DNA of 64,000 bases, from assembly GCF_004745865.1 (NCBI RefSeq), contig NZ_SRKZ01000001.1:1240001-1304000 (forward strand). The letters are read 5' to 3'. Below the pieces are notes generated by a model. That model worked only from the letters and a program-made list of their open reading frames with translations, was not told the origin of the DNA and did not search any database. Source of the stretch: Hymenobacter wooponensis (lineage in GTDB: Bacteria > Bacteroidota > Bacteroidia > Cytophagales > Hymenobacteraceae). Positions 41,821 through 51,581 of the stretch are shown piece by piece. Position numbers and translations under genes: made by a program. How positions within the stretch are numbered: position 1 is the stretch's first letter; the number at the start of each line of letters is the position of its first letter.

Positions 41821-44800
41821 ATGAATAACACTTCTAATCAGTCTTCCCTTTTCGGGCGAACTAGAAAGCTGATTACCGGGCTCCTGACTGGCCTAGCCAC
41901 TACGGGCCTTTTGGCCACCGCACTTTCGGCACAAGCTCAGGGCCCCGTTCCGCTGTCACTAACCAGCGCCACGCCAGTTACCGAGAACTTTAACGGCCTA
42001 GGCACAGCATTAGGCACTCAGGTGCCCAAGGGATTTGTGGTGGCCTTTAGCACGAGCACCAGCCCGAGCGTTACGTACGCTAACCCCGCCAATACTAGCG
42101 TTACTACCCGGGTGGGTGGCACCTCTGGTACCAATGCCATGAATAGCTCCTCGGCGGGCGGCATTTACAACTTTGCCGACGGCATTGCGGCTTCTGCCAC
42201 TGACCGAGCCCTGGGTTTTCTCTCAAGTGGCTCGTTTGCTGCCCCCCGCCACCTGCTGCTGGCTGTGCAGAACAACACTGGCACTACCATCACTGACCTG
42301 GCAGTGGCCTACGATATTGAGAAGTATCGTAGTGGCACTACGGCCTTCGAGTGGCAGTTTTTCACAAGCCCTGACGGAATTACCTGGACGCAGGACGTGG
42401 CTGCTACTGAGAAATACGTGGATGCCACCACGGCCTTGGTTACGCCTGTTTATTCCATCACTAAAAACAGAGTTATCAGTGGGCTAAACCTGCCGGCTGG
42501 TGCTACCACGTATTTGCGCTGGTCGTACGTAGGAGCTGGCAATACCAATACGGTCGGACTGGGATTAGACAACCTCAGCATCACGCCCACCCTTTCTGGC
42601 AGTCAGCCCCCAGCACCGGTAGCCGCTATTACCACGGGCAGCGTATCTGCGGCCTCGTTCTGCGTGACTACTACGGCAGGCAGCCCAGCTTTTGAAGTGG
42701 CCTACACCAGCACGGGCACCTTCACCGGGACGTACAAGGTCCAACTGTCTGATGCCAGCGGGGTGTTTCCGGCCAGCGCCTCTTCCAACATCATTGGTAG
42801 CGGCTCCTCCTCTCCCATTTCGGCTACTATTCCGGCGAGCACAGCCAGCGGTACCCAATACCGGGTGCGAGTTCTGAACGATGCTCCCGCCACTACTGGG
42901 TCTGCTAACAGTTCTGACCTGAGTGTCAGCCTCACGCCAGCTACCAGCACGGTTACGGTTTCGCCTTCTTCGGCGCAAACTGTTCCTGCTGCCGGTTCGG
43001 GCGCAATCCTAACGGCTACCGCAGCAGCGGGCTCCACTTTCGGGTGGCAGTATAGCACCAGCCCAACTGAGTCGTTCACGACTATTGCCGGAGCTACTAC
43101 GGCATCCTACCAGCTGAAAGCCACTGATTTTCCCGGCGCCGGCACTTATTACCTGGTAGCGCAGGCCACTACTGCCACTGCGTGTGGTAGTGTAGTGGGC
43201 ACCAGCAGCCCCATCACCGTAACAGTTACTGCTCCGGCAGCTACCCCCGTTGTTAGTGTTTCGCAAACCACCCTACCCGATTTCGGTAGTGTAGCCGTGG
43301 GCGCGGGTGCTCCTCCAAAGAGCTTTGTTGTTAGCGGCACTAGCTTAACGGATAACCTCACCATTACGCCCCCAGCTGGTTTTGAAATCCGGACGGGCAC
43401 TAACCCCTTCGCCTGCTGCTCCATTGTGCTCTCACCCGTGAATGGCACAGTACCAAACACCACTATTGACGTACGGTTTACTCCTACTGATGCCCAGCCC
43501 GCCCAGGCGAGCATTCCGGTAACTGGCGCCGGTCTGCCGACCCAATCGGTAGCCGTGAGCGGCACAGGCATTGCGGCCGTTTACCCCGCCACGTTGGCTA
43601 CTACCGCTGTCTCGAACCTGACGCCTACCAGCGTTACCACTGGTGGCACCATTGCCGATGATGGCGGCAGTGCCGTAACTGCCCGCGGGGTAGTATGGAG
43701 CAAAACCTCTAATCCTGTGTTGGGTACCACCCGCACTGTAGATGGCGCCGGCTCGGGTGAGTTCAACAGCGCTATTACGGGGCTGTTGCCCGGCACTACG
43801 TATTACCTGCGCGCCTACGCCACCAACGGCACTAGCACGGCCTACGGCGACGAGGTGACGTTTACCACAGTGGCCGTGCCGCTGGCCACGGAGCCTACTG
43901 CTCCGGCTGCCCTCACGGCTAGTGCCGTAACTACCACCTCGCTTCAACTAAACCTAACCGGTGGCAATGGTACTACCAAGTACCTGGTAGTAGCCCACCT
44001 GGCCGCACCCGTTGATGCGGAGCCCACCGATGCCACCACCTACACCGCCGATGCAGCCTTCGGGAAAGGCAGCGTGCTGGGCAAAGGCAACTATGTAGTG
44101 TACAACGGCACTGGATCTAGCGTAACGGTGACAAACCTCCGCGCTAATACTCCTTACTATTTCACGGTTTTCGCGTTCAACGATAACAATACGCCCTACG
44201 CCGAAAACTACCTGACAACCGCGCCGGGCACGTTGACGCAGACGACTGAAGCTGCTCCAATAGCCCTGTTGTTGGAAGAGAACTTCGAATACCCAGTGGG
44301 CTCACTCCTGACGGCCAACTACTGGACGGCGCACAGCGGGGCGGGCACCAAATCAGTAGCGGTGGTAGCGAAGCCCCTCTCTTACCAGGGCTACAGCGCC
44401 AACAGCGGCAACGCGGCGGCCTTAACGGGTAGTGGCGAAGATGTGAACCGCACCTTCAGCCCGGTATACAGCCGCACCCCGGTGTATGCCTCATTCCTGG
44501 TGAACGTAGCCAGCGTTACAACCAGCGGTGACTACTTCTTCCACCTGGGCCCACAAGTAACTGGTAGTACGTTCCGCGGCCGGGTATTTGTGCGTAAGGA
44601 TGCTTCCAATAAGCTGCAGTTTGGCGTGAGCAGTGGCTCTGGCACCGCTGATTATACTCCGGCTCAGTACGACCTGAATACGACCTATCTGGTAGTGCTG
44701 AAGTACACGTTTGATGAGGCAGGCAGCACTGCTCAACTCTTCATTAACCCCACTACTACCAACCAGGAGCCAGCTACGGCTTCGGCCAGTGCCACTGAAA

Positions 44801-46134
44801 CCGGCACGCTTGCTGCGCCCAACGACAACATTGGGTCGGTGGCCTTGCGCCAGGGCTCGGCCTCGCCAGTGCTGACGGTAGATGGCATTCGGGTGGGCAA
44901 TACGTACCGGGTGGTGCGTACCGGCCTCACCTGCCTCGATCCGGTTCTGTCGGTGCCTACTATTGCCACGGTTAGCAGCACCACCGATCAGTGCGGGGCC
45001 TCGGTAGCCTTTGCCGCCACAGCAACGGGCGCGCCGGCTCCGGCCATCACGTACACCATCGTGAAAGACGGTGTAGTTACGCCCATCACCTCGCCCTACT
45101 TGTTCCCGGTAGGTACTACTACGGTTACTGCCAGCGCAGCTAACGCCTGCAGCACCGATACAAAGACCTTCACGGTAACAGTAGAAGACAAGCAGGCGCC
45201 TACCGTACTGACGCAAAACCTGACGGTGGCGCTCAGCAAAGGCTCAGCTACCATTACGGCTGCCCAGGTTGACAAGGCCAGCACCGATGCCTGCGGTATT
45301 GCATCCATGAGCTTAGACCGTACCACGTTTAGCTGCGACAACATTGGGGAGAACACCGTGACGCTCACCGTTACCGACATCCACGGCAATACGGCTACTG
45401 CAACGGCTACCGTTACGGTAACGGGTGAAATTCCCAAGCCAACTATTGCTGTTACTCCCGGCTCCAACGTGTTCACGGGTGGCGTAGCAACTACCTTGTA
45501 CCTGGGCTACGGACCGAAGAGCGCTACCCTCACGTCAACTGGTGGCGTGGCCTACAGCTGGAGCCCGGCTGCTGGCCTAAGCAATGCAAACATTGCTAAC
45601 CCCGTGTTTACTGCTAGCCAGCCTGGCACCTTCACCTACACGGTTACCGTAACGAGCGCCTCAGGCTGCACCGCTACTCAAAGCGTAACCCTGACGGTAG
45701 TAGACGTACGCTGTGGCAACAAAGGCAACAAAGTAACGGTGTGCCACAAAGGCAGCGCTGTCTGCATAGAAGCCTCTGATGTAGCTGACCATCTACAACA
45801 CGGCGACCAGCTGGGCGACTGTGTTAAGAGCACGTCGGAGTCTAGTGCGGTGCTAGCTGGTGTGGCAACCCAGGCCGCAGTATTTGAGGCCTACCCGAAC
45901 CCCTTCACAGAGCGGACCGTGATTCACTTCCGTGCTGCCAAAACGGGCGTAGCGCAGCTGCAGGTATACAACTCGCTAGGCCAGGTAGTGAAGACCTTCT
46001 ACAGCGGCATAGCCCAGAGCGGTCAGGAATACGAGTTTACCCTGGAGGGCGGCTCTCTGACTCCAGGCCTCTATACCGGCCGCCTCGTGCTGAATGGTGA
46101 GGTGCAGACCTTACGCCTGATGCTGAATAAGTAG
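41821..46134 (+). CDS. Very large T9SS-secreted multi-domain protein
   Basis: The product has 1437 residues from ATG 41821. The signal region contains LLATALSAQAQ (about residue 40). The N-terminal domain (VTENFNGLGTALGT) resembles the beta-sandwich of secreted nucleases and esterases. Then come Ig-like and choice-of-anchor-type repeats (FGSVAVGAGAPPKSFVVSG), FN3-like units (PAALTASAVTTTSLQLNLTG; TTYYLRAYATNGTSTAYG), a second sandwich (LLEENFEYPVGSLLTANYWT) and HYR/Ig units. The end has AYPNPFTERTVIHF...GLYTGRLVLNGEVQTLRLML, a T9SS type A sorting domain. No catalytic motif is visible. It probably mediates surface adhesion or binding and may partner the nuclease upstream. Confidence 0.9.
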   Translation: MNNTSNQSSLFGRTRKLITGLLTGLATTGLLATALSAQAQGPVPLSLTSATPVTENFNGLGTALGTQVPKGFVVAFSTSTSPSVTYANPANTSVTTRVGGTSGTNAMNSSSAGGIYNFADGIAASATDRALGFLSSGSFAAPRHLLLAVQNNTGTTITDLAVAYDIEKYRSGTTAFEWQFFTSPDGITWTQDVAATEKYVDATTALVTPVYSITKNRVISGLNLPAGATTYLRWSYVGAGNTNTVGLGLDNLSITPTLSGSQPPAPVAAITTGSVSAASFCVTTTAGSPAFEVAYTSTGTFTGTYKVQLSDASGVFPASASSNIIGSGSSSPISATIPASTASGTQYRVRVLNDAPATTGSANSSDLSVSLTPATSTVTVSPSSAQTVPAAGSGAILTATAAAGSTFGWQYSTSPTESFTTIAGATTASYQLKATDFPGAGTYYLVAQATTATACGSVVGTSSPITVTVTAPAATPVVSVSQTTLPDFGSVAVGAGAPPKSFVVSGTSLTDNLTITPPAGFEIRTGTNPFACCSIVLSPVNGTVPNTTIDVRFTPTDAQPAQASIPVTGAGLPTQSVAVSGTGIAAVYPATLATTAVSNLTPTSVTTGGTIADDGGSAVTARGVVWSKTSNPVLGTTRTVDGAGSGEFNSAITGLLPGTTYYLRAYATNGTSTAYGDEVTFTTVAVPLATEPTAPAALTASAVTTTSLQLNLTGGNGTTKYLVVAHLAAPVDAEPTDATTYTADAAFGKGSVLGKGNYVVYNGTGSSVTVTNLRANTPYYFTVFAFNDNNTPYAENYLTTAPGTLTQTTEAAPIALLLEENFEYPVGSLLTANYWTAHSGAGTKSVAVVAKPLSYQGYSANSGNAAALTGSGEDVNRTFSPVYSRTPVYASFLVNVASVTTSGDYFFHLGPQVTGSTFRGRVFVRKDASNKLQFGVSSGSGTADYTPAQYDLNTTYLVVLKYTFDEAGSTAQLFINPTTTNQEPATASASATETGTLAAPNDNIGSVALRQGSASPVLTVDGIRVGNTYRVVRTGLTCLDPVLSVPTIATVSSTTDQCGASVAFAATATGAPAPAITYTIVKDGVVTPITSPYLFPVGTTTVTASAANACSTDTKTFTVTVEDKQAPTVLTQNLTVALSKGSATITAAQVDKASTDACGIASMSLDRTTFSCDNIGENTVTLTVTDIHGNTATATATVTVTGEIPKPTIAVTPGSNVFTGGVATTLYLGYGPKSATLTSTGGVAYSWSPAAGLSNANIANPVFTASQPGTFTYTVTVTSASGCTATQSVTLTVVDVRCGNKGNKVTVCHKGSAVCIEASDVADHLQHGDQLGDCVKSTSESSAVLAGVATQAAVFEAYPNPFTERTVIHFRAAKTGVAQLQVYNSLGQVVKTFYSGIAQSGQEYEFTLEGGSLTPGLYTGRLVLNGEVQTLRLMLNK

Positions 46135-46155
46135 CCAGCCTACCCAAGCGCACAA

Positions 46156-46195
46156 CACCAAAAGAGGACGCCCGCAACGGCGTCCTCTTTTGGTG
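46156..46195 (+). terminator. Terminator after the large T9SS gene
   Basis: 16-bp perfect arms (46156-46171, 46180-46195) with an 8-nt loop; the right arm contains a TTTT run. Confidence 0.85.
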
Positions 46196-46261
46196 TATAG
46201 GCTTAGCAGGATTTACGCGCCTATGAGTATCTTAGCTATTGATACTTAATGACCTATTCCA

Positions 46262-46624
46262 ATGATAACCCCCGGAAAAGATAAAGGAGCTCAACTAATT
46301 ATTGTAGTTGCTATTTGCTTGCTGCTTAGCGCCGCTTTACCCTTGTGGTTTAAGGAACTGTTTGTAGCCGAATCGGGCCACTTCTCTACCAGTACTACAG
46401 GCGTAGTGCTCTTAATTATAGCTATGCTGTTGCGCTGGCGTCCGGCGCGGGCCATATTGCTTGTCCTGACCATTCTGTACCTGTGCGTAGACGTTTTTGC
46501 CTTTTCGCATTCGCCCAGCAGAGTTGGTTTTCTACTAATAGCCCCGCTTCATCTCATAGCCTTTGCCCTATTGGGCTTCTCACGTTCTGTGCGTCAGTAC
46601 GTTGACAAGCCGGCTGCCACTTGA
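46262..46624 (+). CDS. Small integral membrane protein of unknown function
   Basis: The product has 120 residues and about four membrane helices (12-30, 45-58, 63-80, 88-106). No domain is recognised. The N-terminus is KDKGAQLIIVVAICLLLSAA and the C-terminus is cytoplasmic-like (SRSVRQYVDKPAAT). It stands alone between terminators. Confidence 0.72.
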   Translation: MITPGKDKGAQLIIVVAICLLLSAALPLWFKELFVAESGHFSTSTTGVVLLIIAMLLRWRPARAILLVLTILYLCVDVFAFSHSPSRVGFLLIAPLHLIAFALLGFSRSVRQYVDKPAAT

Positions 46625-46648
46625 GTAAGTGGCCTAGCTGCCGCTGCG

Positions 46649-46690
46649 CAACAAAAAAAGAGCACCCCGTGAGGTGCTCTTTTTTTGTTG
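46649..46690. terminator. Bidirectional terminator
   Basis: 18-bp perfect arms (46649-46666, 46673-46690) with T7 and A7 tracts lie between a plus-strand gene ending 46624 and a minus-strand gene ending 46711. Confidence 0.92.
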
Positions 46691-46710
46691 ATGACGGTGC
46701 CGGCACAGGC

Positions 46711-47574
46711 CTAGGTATTCAGTACTTCGCCCCCGTTGGGGTGAATGGCTTGGCCCGTAATGTAGGAAGCATCTTCCGAGGCCAGGAATACATAGGCCGG
46801 CGCTACCTCAGAAGGCTGGCCGGGGCGCTTCATGGTGGTGTCTTTGCCGAAGGAAGCTACTTTGTCGGGTGGGAAGCTGGCGGGGATGAGGGGCGTCCAG
46901 ATGGGGCCGGGGGCCACTGTGTTAGCCCTGATCTTCTTCTCAGCAAGTTGCTGGGCAATGGAGCGAGTGTACGCCGTGATGGCACCCTTGGTAGAAGAGT
47001 AATCCACGAGCTGCTGATTGCCGCGGTAGGCATTGATGGAGGAGGTGTTCACGATAGAATCGCCCTCCTTCATGTGGGGCAAGGCCGCCTGGGTCACGCG
47101 CACGAAGGAAAAGAAGTTAACCTGGAAGGTATCCTCAAACTGCGAGTAAGGTAGCTCTGCCACATCAGTGTTGGGGAACTGCTCAGCGGCATTATTCACG
47201 AGTACGTTCAGGCCGCCTAGCTCTTCCACCGTCTGGCTCACAATGTTCTTGCAGAAATCATGGTCGCGCAGGTCGCCGGGGAGGGTGAGGCAGCGGCGTC
47301 CTTCGGCCTCCACCAGCTGGCGGGTTTCGTAGGCGTCCTGCTCCTCGTGGGGCATGTACGTAATGGCCACATCGGCACCTTCCCGCGCGAAGTGCACGGC
47401 CACAGCGCGCCCAATGCCAGAGTCGCCGCCCGTGATGAGGGCTACTTTATCCTGGAGCTTGCCGCTGCCTTTGTACCCAGGCCGAATGTACTCCGGCTTT
47501 GGCGTCATTTCCTGTTCAATACCCGGCTGTTGATCTTGTTGTTGAGGTGGCAGGGAGGTTGGTTTGTTTTCCAT
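46711..47574 (-). CDS. SDR family oxidoreductase (general stress protein 39 type)
   Basis: The product has 287 residues. It has NAD(P) motif TGGDSGIGRA (48-57), NNAA (127-130), catalytic Ser179 (NTSS), Tyr192 and Lys196 (YSSTK) and PGPIWTPLIP. The N-terminal extension is Gln/Pro-rich (QQQDQQPGIEQEMTPKPEYI), as in the YdaD/YhxC/GSP39 group of stress-linked SDRs. The substrate is unknown. Confidence 0.92.
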   Translation of the reverse strand: MENKPTSLPPQQQDQQPGIEQEMTPKPEYIRPGYKGSGKLQDKVALITGGDSGIGRAVAVHFAREGADVAITYMPHEEQDAYETRQLVEAEGRRCLTLPGDLRDHDFCKNIVSQTVEELGGLNVLVNNAAEQFPNTDVAELPYSQFEDTFQVNFFSFVRVTQAALPHMKEGDSIVNTSSINAYRGNQQLVDYSSTKGAITAYTRSIAQQLAEKKIRANTVAPGPIWTPLIPASFPPDKVASFGKDTTMKRPGQPSEVAPAYVFLASEDASYITGQAIHPNGGEVLNT

Positions 47575-47698
47575 AGCGTTGGTTGGTAATCAGAGTATCG
47601 GAAGCTTATACCAACGAGCATATGGTGAGCGGGTTACTGCCGAGTAGCGGGACTAGTGGCCTACATGTGCTACAGCCGCCCCAAGGAAATGGCCCCAC

Positions 47699-48163
47699 TC
47701 ACTCCCGCTCAAGTGCGGCAAAATCGGCTACTACCTGGGCCACAAAACGCTTACTTGCCGCCGTGAAAGGGGTTAAACGAGCCACAATTGCCTGCCATCT
47801 TTCCAGCTTTTCTTCTTCCGTTAGGTCGTAGCTCCACTGGTAATTGCCATCTACCTGCACCAGCTTGCTGGCGTTGCTGCGCCATACATAATCCAGCATT
47901 ACCTGCTCGTTGGCCAGGCGCAACAGGCTGGTACCATCATCTCCTACTTCTGCGTAGAGAAACGCCCGTCGGTAGTAGCACAACGTCCGGTGGCCTTCCT
48001 TGTCGGATGAGGACAGTACATACTCTCCACTTTGTAGTTGGCTAAGCAGCAGTTGCTGGCATTGCGCAATGGTAGCGGTACCCTCCGCAATAGCGGGCGG
48101 CACCTGCATGGCGGTAACGGCTTTCTTGGGTGGTATCAGGAAGGCAATAAGTTGTTGCCACAT
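47699..48163 (-). CDS. Protein of unknown function
   Basis: The product has 154 residues and no signal peptide. It is mixed alpha/beta, with YYRRAFLYAEVGDDG, SNASKLVQVDGNYQWSYDLT and a helical end. The DinB-like gene on the same strand ends nine nt upstream of its start, so the two are probably one operon. No family is recognised. Confidence 0.7.
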   Translation of the reverse strand: MWQQLIAFLIPPKKAVTAMQVPPAIAEGTATIAQCQQLLLSQLQSGEYVLSSSDKEGHRTLCYYRRAFLYAEVGDDGTSLLRLANEQVMLDYVWRSNASKLVQVDGNYQWSYDLTEEEKLERWQAIVARLTPFTAASKRFVAQVVADFAALERE

Positions 48164-48172
48164 GGCTGCCTG

Positions 48173-48703
48173 TTAAAGAATACCGGCCTGCGCCACCCGC
48201 GCCGTCACGAGCAACTGGCCTACGTGCCGAGTGGTATGCTCGGTGGCGTGGGTCAGCAGGCCTACCACGGTGCTGGGCAGCGCCTGTCGCCCAACGGGCC
48301 GAAACTCCGGCAATATTTCCTCCGGCGTAGTGCGCAACGTGTGCAGCATGTGCTCTACCGCTTCCTGGAAGCGTTCTACTAGTGCGGCCGTAGTATCTGC
48401 AGTGCCTGGCACAGTGGGGCCATCTTTCTCCGCGGCGAGGTAGCGGAACTGCTCCTCCGATAGCGGCTGCTGGCGAGCATAAGTCTGCATCCGATCTAGC
48501 ACCCCGGCCAAGTGGCGCAGGTGAAAGCCTACGGAAGCCACACCGGCTGGGCGGGCCGCCAGCAGCTCGTCGGGGAAGTGGCCTAGGGCAGCAGTTACTT
48601 CCTCGCGGGCCTGGAGCAGGGCGTGGGCTAGTGGCTGGAGCAGCGGCGGCACATCGGGCAGCGGGCCACGCAGCCAAACTTCGGGGAGAGTAGCGGGAGT
48701 CAT
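48173..48703 (-). CDS. DinB family protein
   Basis: The product has 176 residues from ATG 48703. A four-helix DinB bundle is supported by FHLRHLAGVLDRMQTYARQ and HATEHTTRHVGQLLVTARV, which supply the three metal-binding His. Some DinB-like proteins are thiol-dependent transferases; the substrate is unknown. It overlaps nothing and precedes the gene at 47699-48163. Confidence 0.85.
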   Translation of the reverse strand: MTPATLPEVWLRGPLPDVPPLLQPLAHALLQAREEVTAALGHFPDELLAARPAGVASVGFHLRHLAGVLDRMQTYARQQPLSEEQFRYLAAEKDGPTVPGTADTTAALVERFQEAVEHMLHTLRTTPEEILPEFRPVGRQALPSTVVGLLTHATEHTTRHVGQLLVTARVAQAGIL

Positions 48704-49005
48704 GCAGCAGTAACCGCTGAAGTGGGGCGCGGGTTGCGGAGTTTTAGGAGGTTCGGTTACGCCATGCACTTACACATCCTCCTAACATAGGCGGCATTCT
48801 ACCTTATTATCAAGGCTAGGGCGCTAGGCCAGTTGGTCACACGCATCAGGGCCCTCCTTCAGCCTGATGGGGCACTCAAGTAGTGGCGCTAGGCCACTTC
48901 AACTGCCTCAACACGTTCTCGTTTGAGCCGTACGGCTGCCTGTTAGGCTACATTAGTTTCATGGAAAAGAAGCTGGTTAGAGGGTGAGGGCTTAACTTTA
49001 AGGCC
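48704..49005. other. 302-bp divergent intergenic region
   Basis: It has two TAGGCCA motifs and a hairpin CATCAGG/CCTGATG (48844-48869). TAACTTTA (48993-49000) lies five bases before the aminotransferase ATG and may be its promoter. Nothing else was recognised. Confidence 0.45.
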
Positions 49006-50202
49006 ATGCTTCAACTTTCGCAGCGTGGCGTGGCGTTGCCAGCCTCCCCTTACCGCAAACTCAGTCCGTTCGCCGATGCCGCTCGTCAGCGCGGAATCAT
49101 CGTGCATCCACTCAACATCGGGCAGCCCGATATTGAAACGCCCCCCTCCATGTTGGCGGCGGTGCAGCAGGCGGATATCCGGGTGCTGGAGTATGGGCCT
49201 ACGGCGGGCACGGTGAGCTACCGTCAAAAGCTGGCGGGCTATTACCAGAACCTGGGCCTGGATGTAACCGCGGAGGATATTCTGGTGACCACGGGCGGCA
49301 GCGAATCCATTTCTTTTGCGCTACTGGCCTGCCTCAACCCCGGCGACGAGTTTATTGTGCCCGAGCCTTTTTACGGGCCTTACAACGCGTTTGCCATTTC
49401 AACTGGCACGCACGTGGTGGCCGTGGCTTCGCATATTGAAAATGACTTTGCGCTGCCTCCCATTGAGGAATTTGAGCGCAAGATCACGCCGCGCACTAAG
49501 GCTATCCTCATCTGCAGCCCCAACAACCCCACCGGCTACGTGTACAGCCGTGCGGAGCTGGAGCAGATCAAGGACCTATGCGTGCGCCACAACCTGTTTC
49601 TGCTCTCCGATGAGGCCTACCGGGAGTTTTGCTACGATGCTGATTTTACCAGTGCCCTGCACTTGCAAGGCGCCGACGACCACATTGTGCTCCTTGACAC
49701 CATCTCGAAGCGCTACAGTGCCTGCGGAGCTCGTATTGGAGCATTTGTAACCAAGAACAAGGCTCTCCGCGACATTGTGTTCAAGTTGGCTCAGCTGCGG
49801 GTTTGCCCGCCTGGCCTAGGCCAGCTGCTGGCCGAAGCCGCCGCCGACTTGCCCGAGGACTACTTCGACCATACCAAGGCGGAGTACCTAGCCCGCCGCG
49901 ACCTGATGGTAAGCCGCCTGCGCGGTATGCCCGGCGTGCAATGCCCCCTGCCGCGCGGCGCGTTCTACGTGCTCTGCCACCTGCCCGTAGACGACGCCGA
50001 TCTGTTTGCGAAATGGCTGCTGGAGAAGTTCTCGTACCGCAACGAAACGCTTATGGTGTCGCCGGCTTCGGGCTTTTACGCTACCCCTGGCCTAGGGCGC
50101 CAGCAGATGCGCATGGCCTACGTAGTAAATCAAGACGTCATCAACCGGGCCATGGACTGCCTGGAAGTGGCCCTGCGCGAGTACCCCGGCCGCTGGGAAT
50201 AA
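49006..50202 (+). CDS. Pyridoxal-phosphate aminotransferase, class I/II
   Basis: The 398-residue product transfers amino groups via PLP. The Asp/Tyr/Lys set is present: NIGQPDIETP (37-46), TTGGSES (95-101), SPNNPTGYVYS (171-181), SDEAY (201-205) and the Schiff-base Lys235 in TISKRYSACGARIG. Overall it resembles the aspartate aminotransferase Ib group, but the true substrate is not known. A short 5' space and the near-consensus TAACTTTA suggest a nearly leaderless mRNA. Confidence 0.92.
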   Translation: MLQLSQRGVALPASPYRKLSPFADAARQRGIIVHPLNIGQPDIETPPSMLAAVQQADIRVLEYGPTAGTVSYRQKLAGYYQNLGLDVTAEDILVTTGGSESISFALLACLNPGDEFIVPEPFYGPYNAFAISTGTHVVAVASHIENDFALPPIEEFERKITPRTKAILICSPNNPTGYVYSRAELEQIKDLCVRHNLFLLSDEAYREFCYDADFTSALHLQGADDHIVLLDTISKRYSACGARIGAFVTKNKALRDIVFKLAQLRVCPPGLGQLLAEAAADLPEDYFDHTKAEYLARRDLMVSRLRGMPGVQCPLPRGAFYVLCHLPVDDADLFAKWLLEKFSYRNETLMVSPASGFYATPGLGRQQMRMAYVVNQDVINRAMDCLEVALREYPGRWE

Positions 50203-50251
50203 TGAGTACAGGAAGACTGCCACAGCCCTAATAAATAGCGAATAGTAAAGA

Positions 50252-50310
50252 AGAACGTCCTGCTGAGCGGCGCGAGCAAAATGCTTCGACTGTGCTCAGC
50301 AGGACGTTCT
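50252..50310. repeat. REP-like palindrome
   Basis: 17-bp perfect arms (50252-50268, 50294-50310; AGAACGTCCTGCTGAGC) surround a 25-nt loop. The start AGAACGTCCTG recurs at 53216-53226. Confidence 0.8.
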
Positions 50311-50355
50311 GTAAAACCTACTATCTTCTGGGCTGATTATTGCCTGTTTTCGGCC

Positions 50356-50844
50356 ATGAAGCGCTTTCTCCCTCTCTTGTTTCTGCCGCTGCTAGGTGCG
50401 GCGGCTGGTCCCGGTCGCCAAGATTCTGGTTCGGCTCGTTTGCTCACGTTGCGCATTAATGGGCAGGTGGTAGCTACCGACACTACCAGCTCCCGCTTTT
50501 TTCTCAGCGATACGCGCACATTGCGCCTTTCTATCATTCGGGCCGACGACCCCGATGGGGAAGGCCTTACCATTCTGATTGACCGGTTTCCCATTCAGGC
50601 CGGCACCTATAGCTTCCAGGAAATTCTGAGTGGCCGCAACCGCGACGCCTCGTACCGCTTCGGCAGCACAGCCGCCTATTCTAAATCCTGCCCCGACAAC
50701 CCCGGCTCGGTAACCATCACGGCCGTGAATGGCGAGAAGCATTGGCTGGCTGGCTCCTACCGCTGCACCGTTTGCGAATCGGGCCGCGGCGGCAAGCGGT
50801 TCACCATGGAAGGCACGTTCCGGTACCCCGTGGAGAAAGAGTAG
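50356..50844 (+). CDS. Secreted protein of unknown function
   Basis: ATG 50356 gives 162 residues with a signal peptide (MKRFLPLLFLPLLGAAAG). The body is beta-rich (LLTLRINGQVVATDTTSSRF, LTILIDRFPIQAGTYSFQEI), with a Cys pair YRCTVCESG that could form a disulfide. The pattern (NGQV..., G-SFQ, GSVTIT) resembles small Bacteroidota surface proteins of unknown role. It is followed after 44 nt by another lipoprotein gene. Confidence 0.72.
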   Translation: MKRFLPLLFLPLLGAAAGPGRQDSGSARLLTLRINGQVVATDTTSSRFFLSDTRTLRLSIIRADDPDGEGLTILIDRFPIQAGTYSFQEILSGRNRDASYRFGSTAAYSKSCPDNPGSVTITAVNGEKHWLAGSYRCTVCESGRGGKRFTMEGTFRYPVEKE

Positions 50845-50888
50845 GCGCCGGCGTGCAACCTCGTGCTAGTTCTTTGTCTCCTAGGCCT

Positions 50889-51419
50889 ATGCAGATAGTT
50901 ACGCATTCTTTTCGCAACCTGTTGGCACTTGGGGTCATTAGTATATTGGCAACGAGTTGCTGCTGGGATGTGCCTACGGAGAACCATGCTTTCTTGCTCT
51001 TTCGGTTTGACACCGACACTACAGCAGGCGGACGCGGATTTCGCAAGCAGGAGGTACAAACAGCCTATGCTGTAGTCTACGCCAATTCTGATCTGACCCA
51101 GCCCCTCGACACGTTTCGACAGGCGCTGCCGGGTACCCGACCTTCTCCGAGTGGGCAAATTCTCACCATCTATCCTATGCCACCTAATAGCCTGCAGCTG
51201 TATCTGGGAAAAGTTGTGGGCGGCCAAACGCCCTGGCCTGGCTACCGGATTGTGGTGCCGGCTAGCCAACGCACATTTGAAGTGCGGAATACGGAGCTGG
51301 AGTTCAAAGAGAGAAACGACCGGTGCGATGGTGTGTACCTGAAACAAATACGTTTTACCTTAAACGGCCAACTGCTAGAGCTTCCGCCAGTGCATGAGTG
51401 CGTGGTACTGAGTAAGTAA
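50889..51419 (+). CDS. Lipoprotein of unknown function
   Basis: ATG 50889 gives 176 residues with a lipoprotein signal (MQIVTHSFRNLLALGVISILATSC, Cys24). The mature part (FLLFRFDTDTTAGGRGFRKQ, ILTIYPMPPNSLQLYLGKVV) is beta-rich. A second Cys pair (Cys25 and Cys near 154) may exist. No family is recognised. It follows the secreted protein by 44 nt, so a two-gene unit is likely. Confidence 0.72.
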   Translation: MQIVTHSFRNLLALGVISILATSCCWDVPTENHAFLLFRFDTDTTAGGRGFRKQEVQTAYAVVYANSDLTQPLDTFRQALPGTRPSPSGQILTIYPMPPNSLQLYLGKVVGGQTPWPGYRIVVPASQRTFEVRNTELEFKERNDRCDGVYLKQIRFTLNGQLLELPPVHECVVLSK

Positions 51420-51581
51420 CTGCTTCACTTGTTACGCGACGTTGAGATAGAGGCTAGCAGCTTTTAGCACTTCTTGAAAGGAGGAATAGGCTTGTGGCCC
51501 GTGGGAGTCTGGCGGTGGGCTGTTAGCTTTAAGCTTTTCTGACGCGGCCATCGGCGGCTGACAGCTTCTCTATTCCTCACT

